Source of the DNA: Himantopus leucocephalus
Taxonomy: Eukaryota > Chordata > Aves > Charadriiformes > Recurvirostridae
Direction: 5' to 3'
Length of the DNA stretch: 64,000 nucleotides
NCBI GenBank assembly: GCA_003993805.1
Contig: RSEF01000004.1
Coordinates: 4,329,490-4,393,489 of the forward strand
Part shown: positions 1 to 27,689 of the stretch, piece after piece
Layout: the number at the start of each line of letters is the position of its first letter
How positions within the stretch are numbered: the stretch's first letter is position 1
Made by a program: the position numbers and the translations under genes
The notes under the pieces: generated by a model
What the model was told of the DNA's origin: nothing
Databases searched by the model: none
The model's input: the letters and a program-made list of their open reading frames with translations, nothing else

Positions 1-50
1 CAAAACTGAACACAGTATTTGAGGTGGGGCCTCACCAGTGCCCCATCAGC
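1..50 (-). mobile_element. CR1 LINE fragment, cut by the window edge
   Basis: Read on the minus strand the bases encode GALVRPHLKYCVQFW, the conserved block near the C-terminus of CR1 ORF2 (usual form LVRPHLEYCVQFWAP). Similarity fades after about base 50. Confidence 0.6.
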
Positions 51-1162
51 TTCTCCCTGATGCCAGAGCAGGAGGCTGGAATCTGCCCTGGATGAACACT
101 GGCATCTTTGCCCTTGAATACAAAGGCTGTGAGTGTCTGTGTTCAGTAGGAACATTAAAGCATCCGTACTCCCTTTCTGTGTGACTTTTCCTCTGAAGAC
201 CACAAGGAAACTGTTCCAGGGATGCAGGGCAACGCAGCTCCCCATGCCAGGCTGTTGGCCGCCCAACTCCTTGGTCTCCAAATGCTGCTTTTTACCCAGC
301 AGGAACAAATTTGAAGCCCGTCAACATCAATGCCCACAGAGGGCCCACCATTAGGCTGAGGCACCACTTGCGAGAGGGCCAGAGGCACCACACGGGCTGT
401 GTGCTGGCTCCCAGGAGCGAGCTGCACCCCAGAAACGCCATCTTGAAAGCGTCACAGCTCAAGAATACACATTGCAAGCCGTACGCCACCAAATCCCAGC
501 CCACTGTGACAGCCATCTGGTGTTCCCATGTCATTACTATCCCTTTTATCAGCACCAAACAGCAGTTTAGCAACAGGAGGCAGCGGCAGAGGGACGAACG
601 CGCCTTCAGGCCTTCCTCTGAGGTGAGATTTAGGGGAGTTAGCACTGATGTGCTTCATCAGTCCCAGTAAAAGAACAGCGAGGGAATGGGATCGCGATCT
701 CCAGTCATTTCCAAGAACGTTAATTAAAGCAGAGTCTAAGATGGGAGACAAATCCCAGCTGATTGCACCCGCCAGACCCAGAGCTCCTCCGCTCCCATCC
801 CGTCCCTGGCAATGGCTGGTGCCAGGAGGGAATTTCTGTGCCGATTCCCGCGGTAGCACGGGGCAGGATAATTCATCTGTAGGAATGTTCTGCCCTGATA
901 GCAGTAGCTATGGGTCAGCAGGAAGGTTACTGTCTTCCCAGCACTGTTTACTTTTTAATATTTTGTTTCTAATTTTAGATAGAGCATCTCAGGCCAATCC
1001 CCGTTCTGTCTTGGGAATTGGAGCCAGATTCTGCCCTCGGCTGCAACTTCACTGGCTTCAGCCGCTCGGCCCTTGGCCCGCTCTTCCGGACCGCATCCCG
1101 GATAACTGGCAGCAGCCACAGCAGCTCCTGCCGCGGCCAAGGGGCACCCCGAGGTGACTAAC

Positions 1163-17366
<16,204 letters not shown>

Positions 17367-19116
17367 CTGCAGGAAAAACAGAAGATGAAAAAGCTTACAT
17401 ATACATAATAGATAAAATAACTAACATCTCGTGCTTAATTTCGCCCGACAATTTCAAACTGTTACTGTGTTAGCAATGGACTGCTCGTTAATTCAGCAAC
17501 CTGATACTCATGTGATGCGGGTAACCACCAACGTGCATGTTTGATAGAAAGGGAAACAAGGGGTTAAGTTATTTGTGCCTGGTAATAAGCTATGGGAAGA
17601 AACAAAGCGCTGCGCTGCTCTGGTCCAAGCACAGTCTCCAATTTCTTAATGGACCACGAAATCCTCCTGGACAGGCCACAGCTTTAACAGCTGCAAGCTT
17701 CAGCGTCTTTATGTATGAGCAGCTCATCCGTAGAGCTGAGACGAAATACGGCCTCCTACGCTGTCTCTGCTCAGCTCGAAGCTGGTTTTGCTGGAGGAGC
17801 TGATGGAGTCGCGGTCTCTCTGGCTAGATGAGAGCAAGGCAGCTGCTACAGCCTCCAGCGCAAGAATCTCGCCCCGTGGAAGGCAGAGCGGAATCCCTCT
17901 GGAAAGGCAGGAAAGCCCTCTCCATAAATCACACCTCAGCCACAGGCGAAGGCTGGAAACATCTGGGGCCTGGTTTTGCTCTCACTTACATTTCTGGGAA
18001 GCAAGAGGAACTTCTCCAAAATCCCTGGAGTCACGAGTAAAAACTATTAGGAGAACACCATTACGTTTGCTATTGGACTACTTCTGCCCCTGTTACAAGT
18101 CCGGAAAACAGAACTTAAAAAAAAAAGTGAGAAAAACACAAGGGCAGCTTCTGAAGTAGGCAAATGTCACCTGAGCTGCGCAGCCCTAGACTTTGGATTT
18201 CATACACAAGAGCCGGGCACTTAGCGCTGAGGCTGTGAAAACTAAACTTTACACCAAAAGCAAGCCCATGACTCCATATAGGAATGGTTGTAATAAAAGG
18301 GGAAGCAAGTTTGGATACATCAGCTTTGCCTTGTTTTGGATCTCGACCATGCCACGCCACGGACATTGTTTGTGAAACCCTGCTGGCAGCCTCGTGACGC
18401 CGGGCTGGCACGTGCCGCTGGCGATGACACCCTCGCAGCACGGCGCTTTTGGGCTCTCTGCCCTAGGAAGAGGAACGTCGGACGCTTCCCCATCGGCACC
18501 AAACTTTACCCCCCAGTTGAATGGTTTTGCTGGGTTGCACTATCCACATAGCACGCTCCCTGGGTCAAAAATGAGACCAGGACAAGGTCTCTCGCAGAAG
18601 ACAGCAAAACCTGCAACTTGAGAAAGTAAGTCCAAAATGAGGATCAAACCTCAGCACCATATAACGCCACGGGGTAAACTGCTGCACCACCAAGCGCCCA
18701 AACAGCCCGAGATTGCCTATGACGCGTGAGATAAGCCAAGACAATATTTCTCTTCCAAAAACAAAATCAAAGGGTTTCTGTCCTCTGCCTTTGGCTCCTG
18801 GGTCTCTGGGATGCATTAAGGAATGTTTTCAAGCCCTTTGCAGCAAATATGAGCCAGAGTTTTGCTTTAATGACAGCTGAGCATCTCCCGCATTGAAGTG
18901 GAGCTGGTACTGGGTCTCTGTGGAGGCAGTTGTCACGAGAGGGGGTAACGGCCCCCGGTAAGAGCTATTTGGGGATGGTCATATTTTAAGCTTGTTTTAA
19001 TATTTTTCTGAAATGTTGCAGAAAAATCTTTGTACGGTGAAATCTCCTCATGCACCAGCATCTTTAAAAAAAAAAATAATGAAAGAATTGAAAAAGAATT
19101 TCTTTCCTTTTTTCAT
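17367..19116. other. No gene seen (DOCK11 intron 1 or upstream)
   Basis: Upstream of DOCK11 exon 2. No exon, CpG island or CR1 copy recognised. It contains one tRNA-like segment at 18639-18689, listed separately. Mammalian DOCK11 exon 1 (34 or so codons, GC-rich) would be expected somewhere upstream of here, but no match was found. Confidence 0.5.
18639..18689 (-). repeat. tRNA-like / tRNA-derived repeat fragment
   Basis: On the minus strand, a box-A-like TGGTGCAGCAGTTTA (18675-18689) is followed by a T-arm-like GAGGTTTGATCCTC (18639-18652) with a pairing stem. The acceptor stem does not pair, so it is not an intact tRNA; a decayed tRNA-derived SINE is the likeliest reading. Confidence 0.35.
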
Positions 19117-19441
19117 AGAATCATAGAATTGTTGAGGTTGGAAGGGACCGTTAAGATCATCAAGTCCAACCATTATCCTAACCTGACAAAAACCACTTCT
19201 AAACCATGTCCCCAAGTACCTCGTCTACCCTTTTTTTAAACACCTCCAGGGATGGCGAATCCACCACCTCCCTGGGCAGCCTATTCCAATGTTGGGTAAC
19301 CCTTTCAGTGAAGAAATTTTTCCTAATATCCAACGTAAACCTCGCCTGGTGCAACTTGAACCCATTTCCTCTCGTCCTATCACTTGTCACTAGGGAGAAG
19401 AGGTCAGTCCCCATCTCTCTACAACCTCCTTTCAGGTAGGT
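19117..19441 (-). mobile_element. CR1 LINE, 5'-truncated, ORF2 end plus 3' tail
   Basis: The plus strand begins with TCATAGAATCATAGAATTG, the reverse complement of the CR1 3' end. The minus strand then encodes the ORF2 C-terminus ([36 protein letters not shown]). The frame stays open through the segment, which suggests a moderately young copy. A fragment of the reverse-transcriptase polyprotein end only; no catalytic region is present. Confidence 0.9.
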
Positions 19442-20146
19442 CCCGCCTTTTTGCCGTACTCTGGTATATAGTAAAAAGAGAATAAAAATCCAGGGTCTGT
19501 AGCAGAGCTGGACAGTCCATTGGGCTGGAGCAGAGAAGGCAGTCGCTTCTCTTAGGCTGCTTCTGGCTTCTCTCACCCAAGGGACCAGCCCCACCAAGCA
19601 GAGGCCATCCCTCTGTCCCAGGTACACCACTGGTGAGCTTTTAATATGTTCAGAAAGCAAAACTGAGATGAAAGCTTTTCCCCGCAGCACTTCAGAAATG
19701 CAAGGCGGGTCCCTTTCACGCCGTGTTTCCCAGGACTGCATCCCAGCAGCACAACGACATCCCGGCATCTGTCTGATGGAGGAGAGCACAGAGCCTCTGT
19801 GCAATTAAGGCTCTTTTTACTAATGTGAGCGATGCCTGGAACCCATACAAGCCTCTGGGCAGAGCGATTTCTGCACAGCCTCTCGCTGAGCACACGCTCT
19901 GTGTGCTTCTCGCTGTCCACAAAAAAGCTCTTACTCTTGGCTGGAGAAAATACACCTCCTGCCCCAGAGGGTTTTGCATTCAAAATGGCTCTTTCCCATG
20001 CTGCAGGAATCCAGCATGGATTAGCTCGGATATCTGAAGTGGTTCCCTCTTCATCGCTCTCTGGAAACTTCGCTTCACTGCTCGCACAGTCCTGAAAGAA
20101 ACCTCCCAAGCCTTGGTGCCATGTTAGCACCGCAGCTGTGGCGGGA

Positions 20147-20260
20147 GAATCAAAGAATCATAGAATGGTTTCACTTGGAAGGGACCTTGAAGATCATCCA
20201 GTTCCACGCCCCTGCCCTAGTCAGGGACACCTCCCACCAGCCCAGGTTGCTCCAAGCCCC
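20147..20260 (-). mobile_element. CR1 LINE 3' end, left side of assembly gap
   Basis: AATCATAGAATGGTTT, CTTGGAAGGGACCTTGAAGA and the CCCCTGCC..CAGGTTGCTCCAAGCC block form the antisense of a CR1 3' untranslated end. It runs into the 100-n gap. Confidence 0.88.
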
Positions 20261-20360
20261 NNNNNNNNNNNNNNNNNNNNNNNNNNNNNNNNNNNNNNNN
20301 NNNNNNNNNNNNNNNNNNNNNNNNNNNNNNNNNNNNNNNNNNNNNNNNNNNNNNNNNNNN
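20261..20360. other. Assembly gap of 100 n
   Basis: A run of exactly 100 ambiguous bases, a conventional placeholder length, so the true size is unknown. It is flanked by CR1 ends in opposite orientation. Confidence 0.95.
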
Positions 20361-20402
20361 TGGTCTTCAAGGTCCCTTCCAACCCAAACCATTCTATGAT
20401 TC
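20361..20402 (+). mobile_element. CR1 LINE 3' end, right side of assembly gap
   Basis: TCTTCAAGGTCCCTTCCAAC followed by CCATTCTATGATTCAT is the sense CR1 3' end. It is nearly the reverse complement of 20151-20195 across the gap, so the two form an inverted pair. Confidence 0.85.
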
Positions 20403-20729
20403 ATCCTGCCTGCAGGGGAGAGCCCCTGGCCCCCGCGGTTTCTCAGAGCAGGCTGGGCACTGCAGGAGAGGACAAGCCAGCACAACCCCAGCGAGCAGAG
20501 GCCAACAACTTATGGCAGTGCCATTTCTGCCTTCGGTCTGCTGCATTGGGAACAGCTCCAAGAGACGGAGCGTTTGCCAAGGGGCTGAGGAGAATAACGC
20601 TGTGATGGGTCACTTGACAAGAAATAAAATCACCCCTACAGCACCCGCCCCTTGTTTATCCAGTCAGAAGCAAAGAGTTCCTGCGAAGGTTACGAGCTCG
20701 GTTGGGTGCCAGCGAGGGGCTGCATCCGA

Positions 20730-20775
20730 TCAGCTGCCCATCAGCCTCCCACTCAACCGAGCTACACTGCCGCCG
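20730..20775 (-). repeat. tRNA-like fragment with strong box A
   Basis: The minus strand has TAGCTCGGTTGAGTGG (20749-20764), a full match to the tRNA internal promoter box A. The expected box B is degenerate (GCTGATCGGATGC). Probably a decayed tRNA-derived repeat. Confidence 0.35.
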
Positions 20776-21136
20776 AAGACCGGCGAACAGTGAGGCTGTT
20801 TTATTTTAGAGCTGAGCATGAAAACAAAAGGAAAATAGAAGCAATGGGAAGGACACATCACATGAAAACAACATGCAGAAAGCCGTGACTCCCTCTCAGG
20901 AAGGCCAAACATCAGAATAAGAGTCTCAGGCACAAGGAGTGCTAAGGCGAGACAACAGCAGCCACGGCACCACCGTGACAAGACAAGCCCAAGGTTGCAA
21001 GGATTGTGGTTTTCATCAACTTTTTCACAGGGAAGAAAGGCCAGTAAGGGTTTATCCGCATAAGAAAGGCGCCCGAGAACACGCAGGGGCATTCTGGAGG
21101 TGCTGAGGAATTGCACCGCCTCAGGTAACAAACTTT

Positions 21137-21182
21137 CTTGAACTCAGCCTGCCGTGGGGAACTCGCACACCCAACTGCGCTA
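21137..21182 (-). repeat. tRNA-like fragment with box A and partial box B
   Basis: The minus strand has TAGCGCAGTTGGG (21170-21182), a full box A match, followed about 24 bases later by GAGTTCAAG (21137-21145), a partial box B at a tRNA-like distance. Confidence 0.35.
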
Positions 21183-21326
21183 CCACCTGCACCTCTTCAG
21201 TGAGGCTGGAGCCTTGAGGTCCCCGATGTCATTTTGATCCCAGGCCTTTCCAAAACATAAGCATCATTGAAATCGCTTCCATTTTCTTCCCACGTACACA
21301 ACTGCAGCTTCTCTTTTGCCTTTAGC

Positions 21327-21372
21327 GGATTCGATCCAGAGCCCCGAGCACCAGGCGCTACAGCTGGTGGAT
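21327..21372 (-). repeat. tRNA-like fragment with strong box B
   Basis: The minus strand has GGATCGAATCC (21327-21337), one base from box B GGTTCGAATCC. A box-A-like TAGCGCCTGG precedes it (21351-21360). The arms do not fold into a full cloverleaf. Confidence 0.35.
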
Positions 21373-24339
21373 TAACTGCCCTTTTCGCAGGCACGCGCGT
21401 TTATTGGAAGCCCAGGAACAGCAACGAACACCGGATTCTGTGGAGAAAGGAAGAGTCTTCCCCGCAAGCTGAGAGTGTCTTTAGGACAGGCTTCTCTCCC
21501 CACTTCCTTTGTCTGTCCGCCTCTACTCACCAAGTTCAGACAGGGAATTCCTCTTTCTGAGGAAAGACTCAAATTCAACAGAAACGTGCTCTGCTACCGG
21601 CCAGGCTTTATGACCCACCCAACCCCAAAGGAAACGTCATTAAAACATAAATATCAACTCCGGGGGGTGGGTGGGGGGTGGGGAAGAAGTGGATCTGCTG
21701 AAACAACGGGGAGTTCACCGGCAAAGGGAACTCTTGGCTGATCCAAAACTCCCAGCCTGCAGCAGCTTTTGACTTTGACCATCAGCTTTAAAAAACCCAA
21801 ACCATCCTTTCAGCAAGCAGAGAATTAATGACAGGACACTAGAAAAGCAGTGGAAGGGTCAGTGGTTTGCATTACCTGCGTTGATGGTGAAACCCCACAA
21901 CATCAGGGTGTGGGGGCAGAGTTGTCCAGGGGACTTCAGCCAGCAGCCGAGGAGGAGATCGGAAAGGGAGGGAGGGACGATGCCACACTGCAGACAATCT
22001 TTGCGCCCCAGAAATCTGAGTGTTCCCAGAGAAAGCAGCACAGTCAGGCAACCCAAGATAACCGCAAAAGGAGACATATGCATCTTTACACGACTTTCTA
22101 GAAAGTTAAATTCTTAACCACATCCATTCCAGCCTTCGGACCATCGGGGGGTTTTCTTCCCCAGCCACCAGGAAGCCTGGCTGATGAGAGGGCGAGCAGC
22201 AGCACCGGCCTGCAGCGAGGAACCACGCTGGAAGGCAGAGCCAACACGGGCGGGGGGGGGAACAGCTCTCCTGCCACCTCCTCCCTAGATCTGACGGACA
22301 GCACAGACTACAAGAAAACAAAGTTTGCAGAGGACATCCTATTAGACTGCTGGTGGAATCCTTTCCGCTTGCCAGTACTATAGCACAGAGGGCGTGTTAA
22401 GGAAGAATCAAGTTTTTTTTGCTAACATCTATTAGTCTGCAGCTGACACTGATAAAAAGGTCTGAAACCATATATAGGGGACTCCTGGACCAGCTCTAAA
22501 AACCTCCCAAACAAGCTGACGGGTTATTGGCAGGCTTAGAATGTCATTTCTCACAAGCCATCCAAGATAAAAGGCACTTAATATCATTAGACAATAATCC
22601 TCTCTTTTGCACTGCCTTCACTGGTTATCTGTGGGCCTTTTTATCACCTGCAAATGGGCCTATCCCAGAAAAACACTTAACTATGTGATTAACCTTAAGC
22701 AGGTGATTAATCCCAGTGCTTCACTCTGTTGGATAGGGGCCCACATTCCTGCAGGACTCGGTAACCCAGATCCAGACATGCTTTTGTGCTGGGGAGGGAG
22801 AGGATTAGAAATGCCATTACAAAAAAAAAAAAATAAAAAATAAAATAAAAATATGTGGCCTTATAATCACACCTGCACATGGACCTCTCTTGATAACAAC
22901 ACTAAGACAGACTGCCCCAGGCCCACGCGTGAAGAGCTCCTTAAGCAGTGCTTTTTGTGTAGCTCGTGCCTCCAGTCAAAGCAAGGGAAAAAACTACGTA
23001 TTTGGGTAATCTGCTTAAGCATCGCTCCTTAGCTATACACGCAGCCAGCAGTGTTTCTGGCGCACTCAGGAGAAGTCCAGTTGTGGCACCAGGAGAGCTA
23101 CAAACCCCGTGCAAGGCTGGACACGGCAAGAGCAGGCGCTGGGACTCCACCACTACTGCTGTCACTCCCTGTGTGCTGTCTGTCCCATCTACTGGCTCGC
23201 GTCACTTACCCCTAGAGGTGTCAACAGGGCTGTCAATAAGCAGCTACTTACTGTTGGCTTCTCTACGCCTGTGACTGGAACACACTCCGGCTGCGCAGTA
23301 CAAACTGATGTGTCACTCAGGGCTACACCGTCCTTGCTGCCCAGGGGCTGCCCTCTGCTGACCTACCCAGGACCGCACGGCACAGCTCCTCGAAGCTGGG
23401 AGGAATGCCCAAGTCCAAGCACTGCCTTTCCCAGAAGGACACCCTCTGGCTGAGCACTTGGCAGGATCAAACGCCGCCGTGCTTCGTGCCAGGGCTGCTG
23501 GGCTCCTGGCGTTCACTTGCTTGAGCTCCTGGCGATGGGAGTCGCTGCAGCAGCACCGTGTCCACACGAGCTCCCACCAGCATCCACCTTCATGGAAGAG
23601 CACACGAGGGTCTGCGGAGACCACAGGTAAACTCCTTCCCTCATGAAGTAGCACTAACAGATACCACCTCTTAGTGGTAAATCCCTTTGAGGTACCACGC
23701 TGTCCCTAGCACAGCTATAAGCCTTACAGAGACAATATTGGCCCAGTGGCCATCAGATTTTTGTATTTCGTTGAAATACAACAAGTAAAAGTTCTCCCAA
23801 GGTTTATTTCCTGGGAAATCAGGCACTTTATCATAAAATCCCATTTAACAAAATGAAACCGAGACATGCTGCTTCTGAAACACCTGCCGGGAACTATTTT
23901 CAGATACAGAACTACAAATTAGATGGACAGCTACTCCAGGAGGTCTCTAAATCCCCCCCTTCTTTATTTTTCTTAAGAGACTTTTTTTCTTTTGTTTTCC
24001 TTCTACCATAGAGAACTGGACAGAGATAAAACCTCCCCTAATCACTCCAGGTATTCTGGACACCCAGACGGTGGAAGGCAGAGGGGTCAAGACACGGTTG
24101 GTGGTGAGGGCCAGCAGGAAGGGACCGGGCTCACCACACAAGTGGAGAGCACTGACAGCTACTGTGGAGCCGCCGCCTGCACCAGCACACGCAGCAGCGG
24201 CAGCGCTGCCTCGCTGCCTGCGCAGGCTACAGACCATCGCACACACACACATCCTCCGGTGAGAGAACCACTTGCGATAAATTGAAAACGCTTCAAGGGG
24301 CAGAGATTTGGGTCTGGTTTAGTGTTTCACCACTCCTGA

Positions 24340-24760
24340 GAGGAAAAAAACACTCCCCACCCTCCCTCAGTGTTTCTTATGTTTAAATGGAATTTCCTAT
24401 ATTTCATTTGTGCCCAGTGCCTCTTGTCCTTCTACTGGATACCACCGAGGAGAGTCTGTACCCCGCCAGGAATTTACTCACATGGGTAAGATGCCCCTGA
24501 GCGACCTTTCCTCCAGCCCCAGCTCGCTCAGGCTCCCCCCGGTGTGCCAAACGCTCCAAGCTCTTTCTTCATCTCAGTAGCCCGTTGCTGGACCCTCTCC
24601 CGTATATCCATGACTCTCATACTGGGGAACACAGCACCGCCCACTGAGGAGGTGGCCACTGAGCTGTAGCCTCATCAGTGCCGAGGAGAGGGGAAAGACC
24701 ACCTCCTTTGAAGTGGTGGCCGCACTCTTCTTCACATTGACCCATTTTTCTGCATCCTGG
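24340..24760 (-). mobile_element. CR1 LINE internal/3' region, older copy
   Basis: TTTGTGCCCAGTGCCTCTTG, GGACCCTCTCCCGTATATCC and the ..ACTGGGGAACACAGCACC.. block follow the known antisense order of the CR1 ORF2 end, with many substitutions and indels. The right edge is uncertain. Confidence 0.75.
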
Positions 24761-26600
24761 ATTACAACTAAGCAGATGGGAGCAATGGTACGAAAGTACA
24801 GGGTTTGGTTTAAAAAGTAGAGCTGTACAGTAATAAAGCAGAATTCAGCTTATGAGTATTCCCCTATTTATCTTCCTCTGCTTGAAGTCTTGAAAGATCA
24901 TTTACAGTAACTGCCACACAAGAGGATTATTAAGTTCTCACACAACTCCCAGGAGCACTGCCCCAGCTTGGACAGAGAAGACGGCAATTAAGAGGAGGAT
25001 ATACACACACAGCTGCTACAGCTGTGGACACCCCACCTGGGGTCAAAATGCCATTGCTGCCTGGTCTCAGCCCAGTATTTTACAGGAAAAGTCTGCGTGA
25101 AACGGCAGAAGAAGAGTGGTAAGATCTCCCTGTTGTTTGTTTCCTTGTACAGACACACTAGACCGACTGGAAAACAGTATGAAGGGGTCACCATCATTCC
25201 AATAAATCTATTTTGCAATATGCTCTACAGCATGAAGTACTGCGCTTAAATCAGGCCAATATAAGAATCTCTCACCTTTTCAAAATTTCTGAACTGTTTC
25301 CAGGCAGTAAAAGCAAGGAGCTCCAAGAGCAGCTGTGTGGCTCTCCAGCTCCTTGTGCAGGGACACTTGCATGCCAGGCGTGGAGGTTGTACCCACAGCA
25401 GGCTGGGGAGTGGTCTGGGCCATTCCAATTGTTTTCGTCGTGTAAATGTGACCCTCCAGGGTGTGTGTATGACACTAAATCCATTACAGAGCTCTTCCCT
25501 GCCAGAACAATGCTTTGTCTTCACCTTGACAACAAGGAGGCAGGAATAGGGCTGAAGTCCGGCTCTGAAGGAGATGCTTCCATAAGCAAATGTTTGAGCA
25601 AGCCCAGAAGCAAGCCAGGTGTAGGAAGCCTGAAGAACTGGTTGATTCAGGGACACCTGGCTCTATCACAGTATGAAGAATTGTGCTGATCACAGATGAG
25701 GGAACTGTAGGGAGAACAGGTTGCAGCATGGTCTGGTCTAAAAGAAACTCTATTTGAAACTTATTCTGGAACTCCATGTCACTCCTGAGCCACTTTTCCA
25801 CATGGAGGAATGAAATCTCGGCCAGCACCTCCCAAGCTTTCCACATCTTTCCTCAGAGGTAAAACAACGATGGCCAGTTGGGGTTTTCCTATAGAAGGCA
25901 TGCAAGCAAATCCTCACAGGCAGCCATCTCTCCTTCCAGAGACAAAAACTTCCCCAGCTTTAGCAGTACCAACCAGCAGAACTGACACTGTCCTAAAGCA
26001 AAGCAGGGCGCTTGTGCAGGTGTGAGAGCAGCTCCCACCCGTGTCTCACAAGAGGACTTTCTCAGGTGAGGAGCTCTGATGAGATTAAGTCTACCTGTTG
26101 ATAGCACTGATGTGGTTCTCTTCCTTTTGTCTGTCACCTTGCTTGCTTCACAGGTGACAACATGCATACTTCAGTTCTTCAGGATTTGTTATTCTCAAGC
26201 ACCCAAGTGACCAGGAGCACGAGCCCCATTGAGCTGGATAATCTAACCACAGGATTTTTCACACTTGTGAAAATACAGATTCACGGGTTAGACTCTTAAT
26301 CAGGGAAATCAAAGGTTATCTTAGAGGAGACAGCCAGCTGCTGCCTGACACTGAACTCAGAATACAGAGGGCTTGCCAAATGCTGCCTGCGTTTTGGAAG
26401 TCTTGTAAGAACTTCCCGGGTTTGCATTGGAGCCAAAGGTTAACTGTCTTTTAACATTAAAGAAATAGTAAAAATCCTATGTTCCAAACGAAGAATGATG
26501 GAATAGAACACCACCAGCCTGTTGTCTGGGTCTCTACTTAATTTTTCAGTGCTGAACTAGTCCAGCATCCTGTGTTTGCAGCCCTCTCCAGACTGTATCC
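24761..26600. other. No gene recognised
   Basis: Two opposing ORFs (25213-25689 plus, 25484-25846 minus) overlap here but match nothing I know and have no supporting splice or start context. No CR1 similarity seen. Confidence 0.4.
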
Positions 26601-26613
26601 TACGCCACAGACA

Positions 26614-26619
26614 TTTATT
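26614..26619 (-). terminator. Candidate poly(A) signal AATAAA for the 70-codon ORF
   Basis: TTTATT on the plus strand, AATAAA on the minus strand, 86 bases after the stop codon of the unassigned ORF. Such hexamers are frequent by chance in AT-rich DNA. Confidence 0.25.
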
Positions 26620-26704
26620 TAGGCTTACAGACAACAGCCAGGCACAAAAATAAAAGTGTTTTTTTTTTAAAAAACCCCAACTTTTCTGGTTTCAAGAATA
26701 GCAT

Positions 26705-26917
26705 TCAAGTACCAGGAAAGGTCCAAATGAGCAAAAGTGCGCAGATAGCAGATAGAAGCAATGGCAGGACAGAACTGAGCAAAAAATTCATTTTGATAAT
26801 AACTTCATCCCCACAATCAATTTTCTTTATAGTTTCCCTCAGCTCGAGTATCCGTTCTGAAGCATCAGCTGTCAAGGTTACTGGCTGCTCCACAACGCAT
26901 CTGCTCAAGTCCGCCAT
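26705..26917 (-). CDS. Unassigned 70-codon ORF with hydrophobic C-terminal segment
   Basis: I do not recognise this protein. The minus-strand ATG at 26917 sits in a good context (GATCATGGCGG). The product starts MADLSRCVVEQPVTLTADAS, continues with a charged helix-like ERILELRETIKKIDCGDEV, and ends with a ~25-residue hydrophobic stretch (NFLLSSVLPLLLSAICALLL) just before the stop, as in tail-anchored membrane proteins. An AATAAA lies 86 bases beyond the stop. No convincing splice donor interrupts the ORF. It could be a small single-exon gene, an intronless retrocopy, or chance. It lies between DOCK11 and WDR44 on the same strand as both. Confidence 0.3.
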   Translation of the reverse strand: MADLSRCVVEQPVTLTADASERILELRETIKKIDCGDEVIIKMNFLLSSVLPLLLSAICALLLIWTFPGT

Positions 26918-27298
26918 GATCACTGCTTCTCAGCTACCACTAACTTCCAGTCCAGTGCCCGACTAATTTTGTCGACCACAATGAGATCCAAAAGTATGTC
27001 CTGCCATATCTTCTGAATTAGAAAAAACCCCACCTAACCTTACTGATTTTTTGAACACCCAGCAACATTTCATACGAAGTGTTCCTCAGGGATTTTTTTT
27101 TTTTTTCTTCAAAGTACAACACGCCTTTAAGGTCTGTTTCTGCTCTGAATTAGCTTATTCCTCATTTGAAATCACATTGTTTTCCAAGCTTGACTGCTTT
27201 AAACACAAACATGCAGTAGTTTACTATGAGAAGAAAAACAAATTTAAATTTAAGTAAATAAGCACATCCACTCATCAATTATTACTTGTTTGTTACAG

Positions 27299-27689
27299 AG
27301 TAACTGGGGATATACTGACACGGTTTGTGGTGAGTAACAAGAATCTTACATATGCCTGTGATGTGACAGAACTAGAAAAATATTATGCATTTTTGGAGGA
27401 GTTTATGTCCTCCTCAGACAATCCCAGCAGCCACGGCACACCTGCTGGGGAAACACAGAGTATCTTGGACAGCGTGCTCACCTCCAGCACTAGAAAAATC
27501 ATCACCACAGGTACAAGCATAAAACCTACCAGCTCGCCATGTAGTTTGAGGAGAACCAGCTCCACAGCAGTCTCAAACCCCACCTTTCACAAATCTCCCC
27601 AAAGCAAACCCAAGTACAACCTCAGTAGCACTCTGGCTAATGCAGTTCAGGACGTCTATAACATCTTGCAAGAAGTGCAACCTCAGTAA
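27299..27689 (+). CDS. Unassigned ORF resembling a terminal coding exon
   Basis: I do not recognise this protein. A pyrimidine-rich tract ending TTTGTTACAG (acceptor-like) precedes an open frame reading VTGDILTRFVVSNKNLTYAC, then an acidic/aromatic patch (TELEKYYAFLEEFMSSSD). A long Ser/Thr/Pro-rich basic stretch (STRKIITTGTSIKPTSS, SLRRTSSTAVS) and a short amphipathic end (ANAVQDVYNILQEVQPQ) lead to TAA. There is no ATG at the 5' edge, so it would be a 3' coding exon. No upstream exon on the plus strand was identified. It is opposite in strand to DOCK11 and WDR44. It could be part of a lineage-specific gene, a retrocopy fragment, or chance. Confidence 0.28.

Larger units (their letters stand above)
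20403..24339. other. No protein gene seen; tRNA-like sequences only
   Basis: Intergenic or DOCK11 intron 1. Short ORFs on both strands show no family resemblance or codon pattern. The recognisable items are the tRNA-like motifs between 20.7 and 21.4 kb. Confidence 0.45.

Noticed and set aside
452..859. 135-codon minus-strand ORF near the left edge
   Set aside because: No resemblance to the DOCK11 residues expected downstream of exon 14. Considered intronic noise.
19199..19804. 201-codon minus-strand ORF
   Set aside because: Its C-terminal half is the CR1 ORF2 end and the rest is an unrelated fortuitous extension. Not a host gene.
25213..25846. Overlapping ORFs of 158 (plus) and 120 (minus) codons
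   Set aside because: No recognisable domain, no splice borders, both strands open over the same region as in chance low-stop sequence. I could not tie them to a retroelement family.
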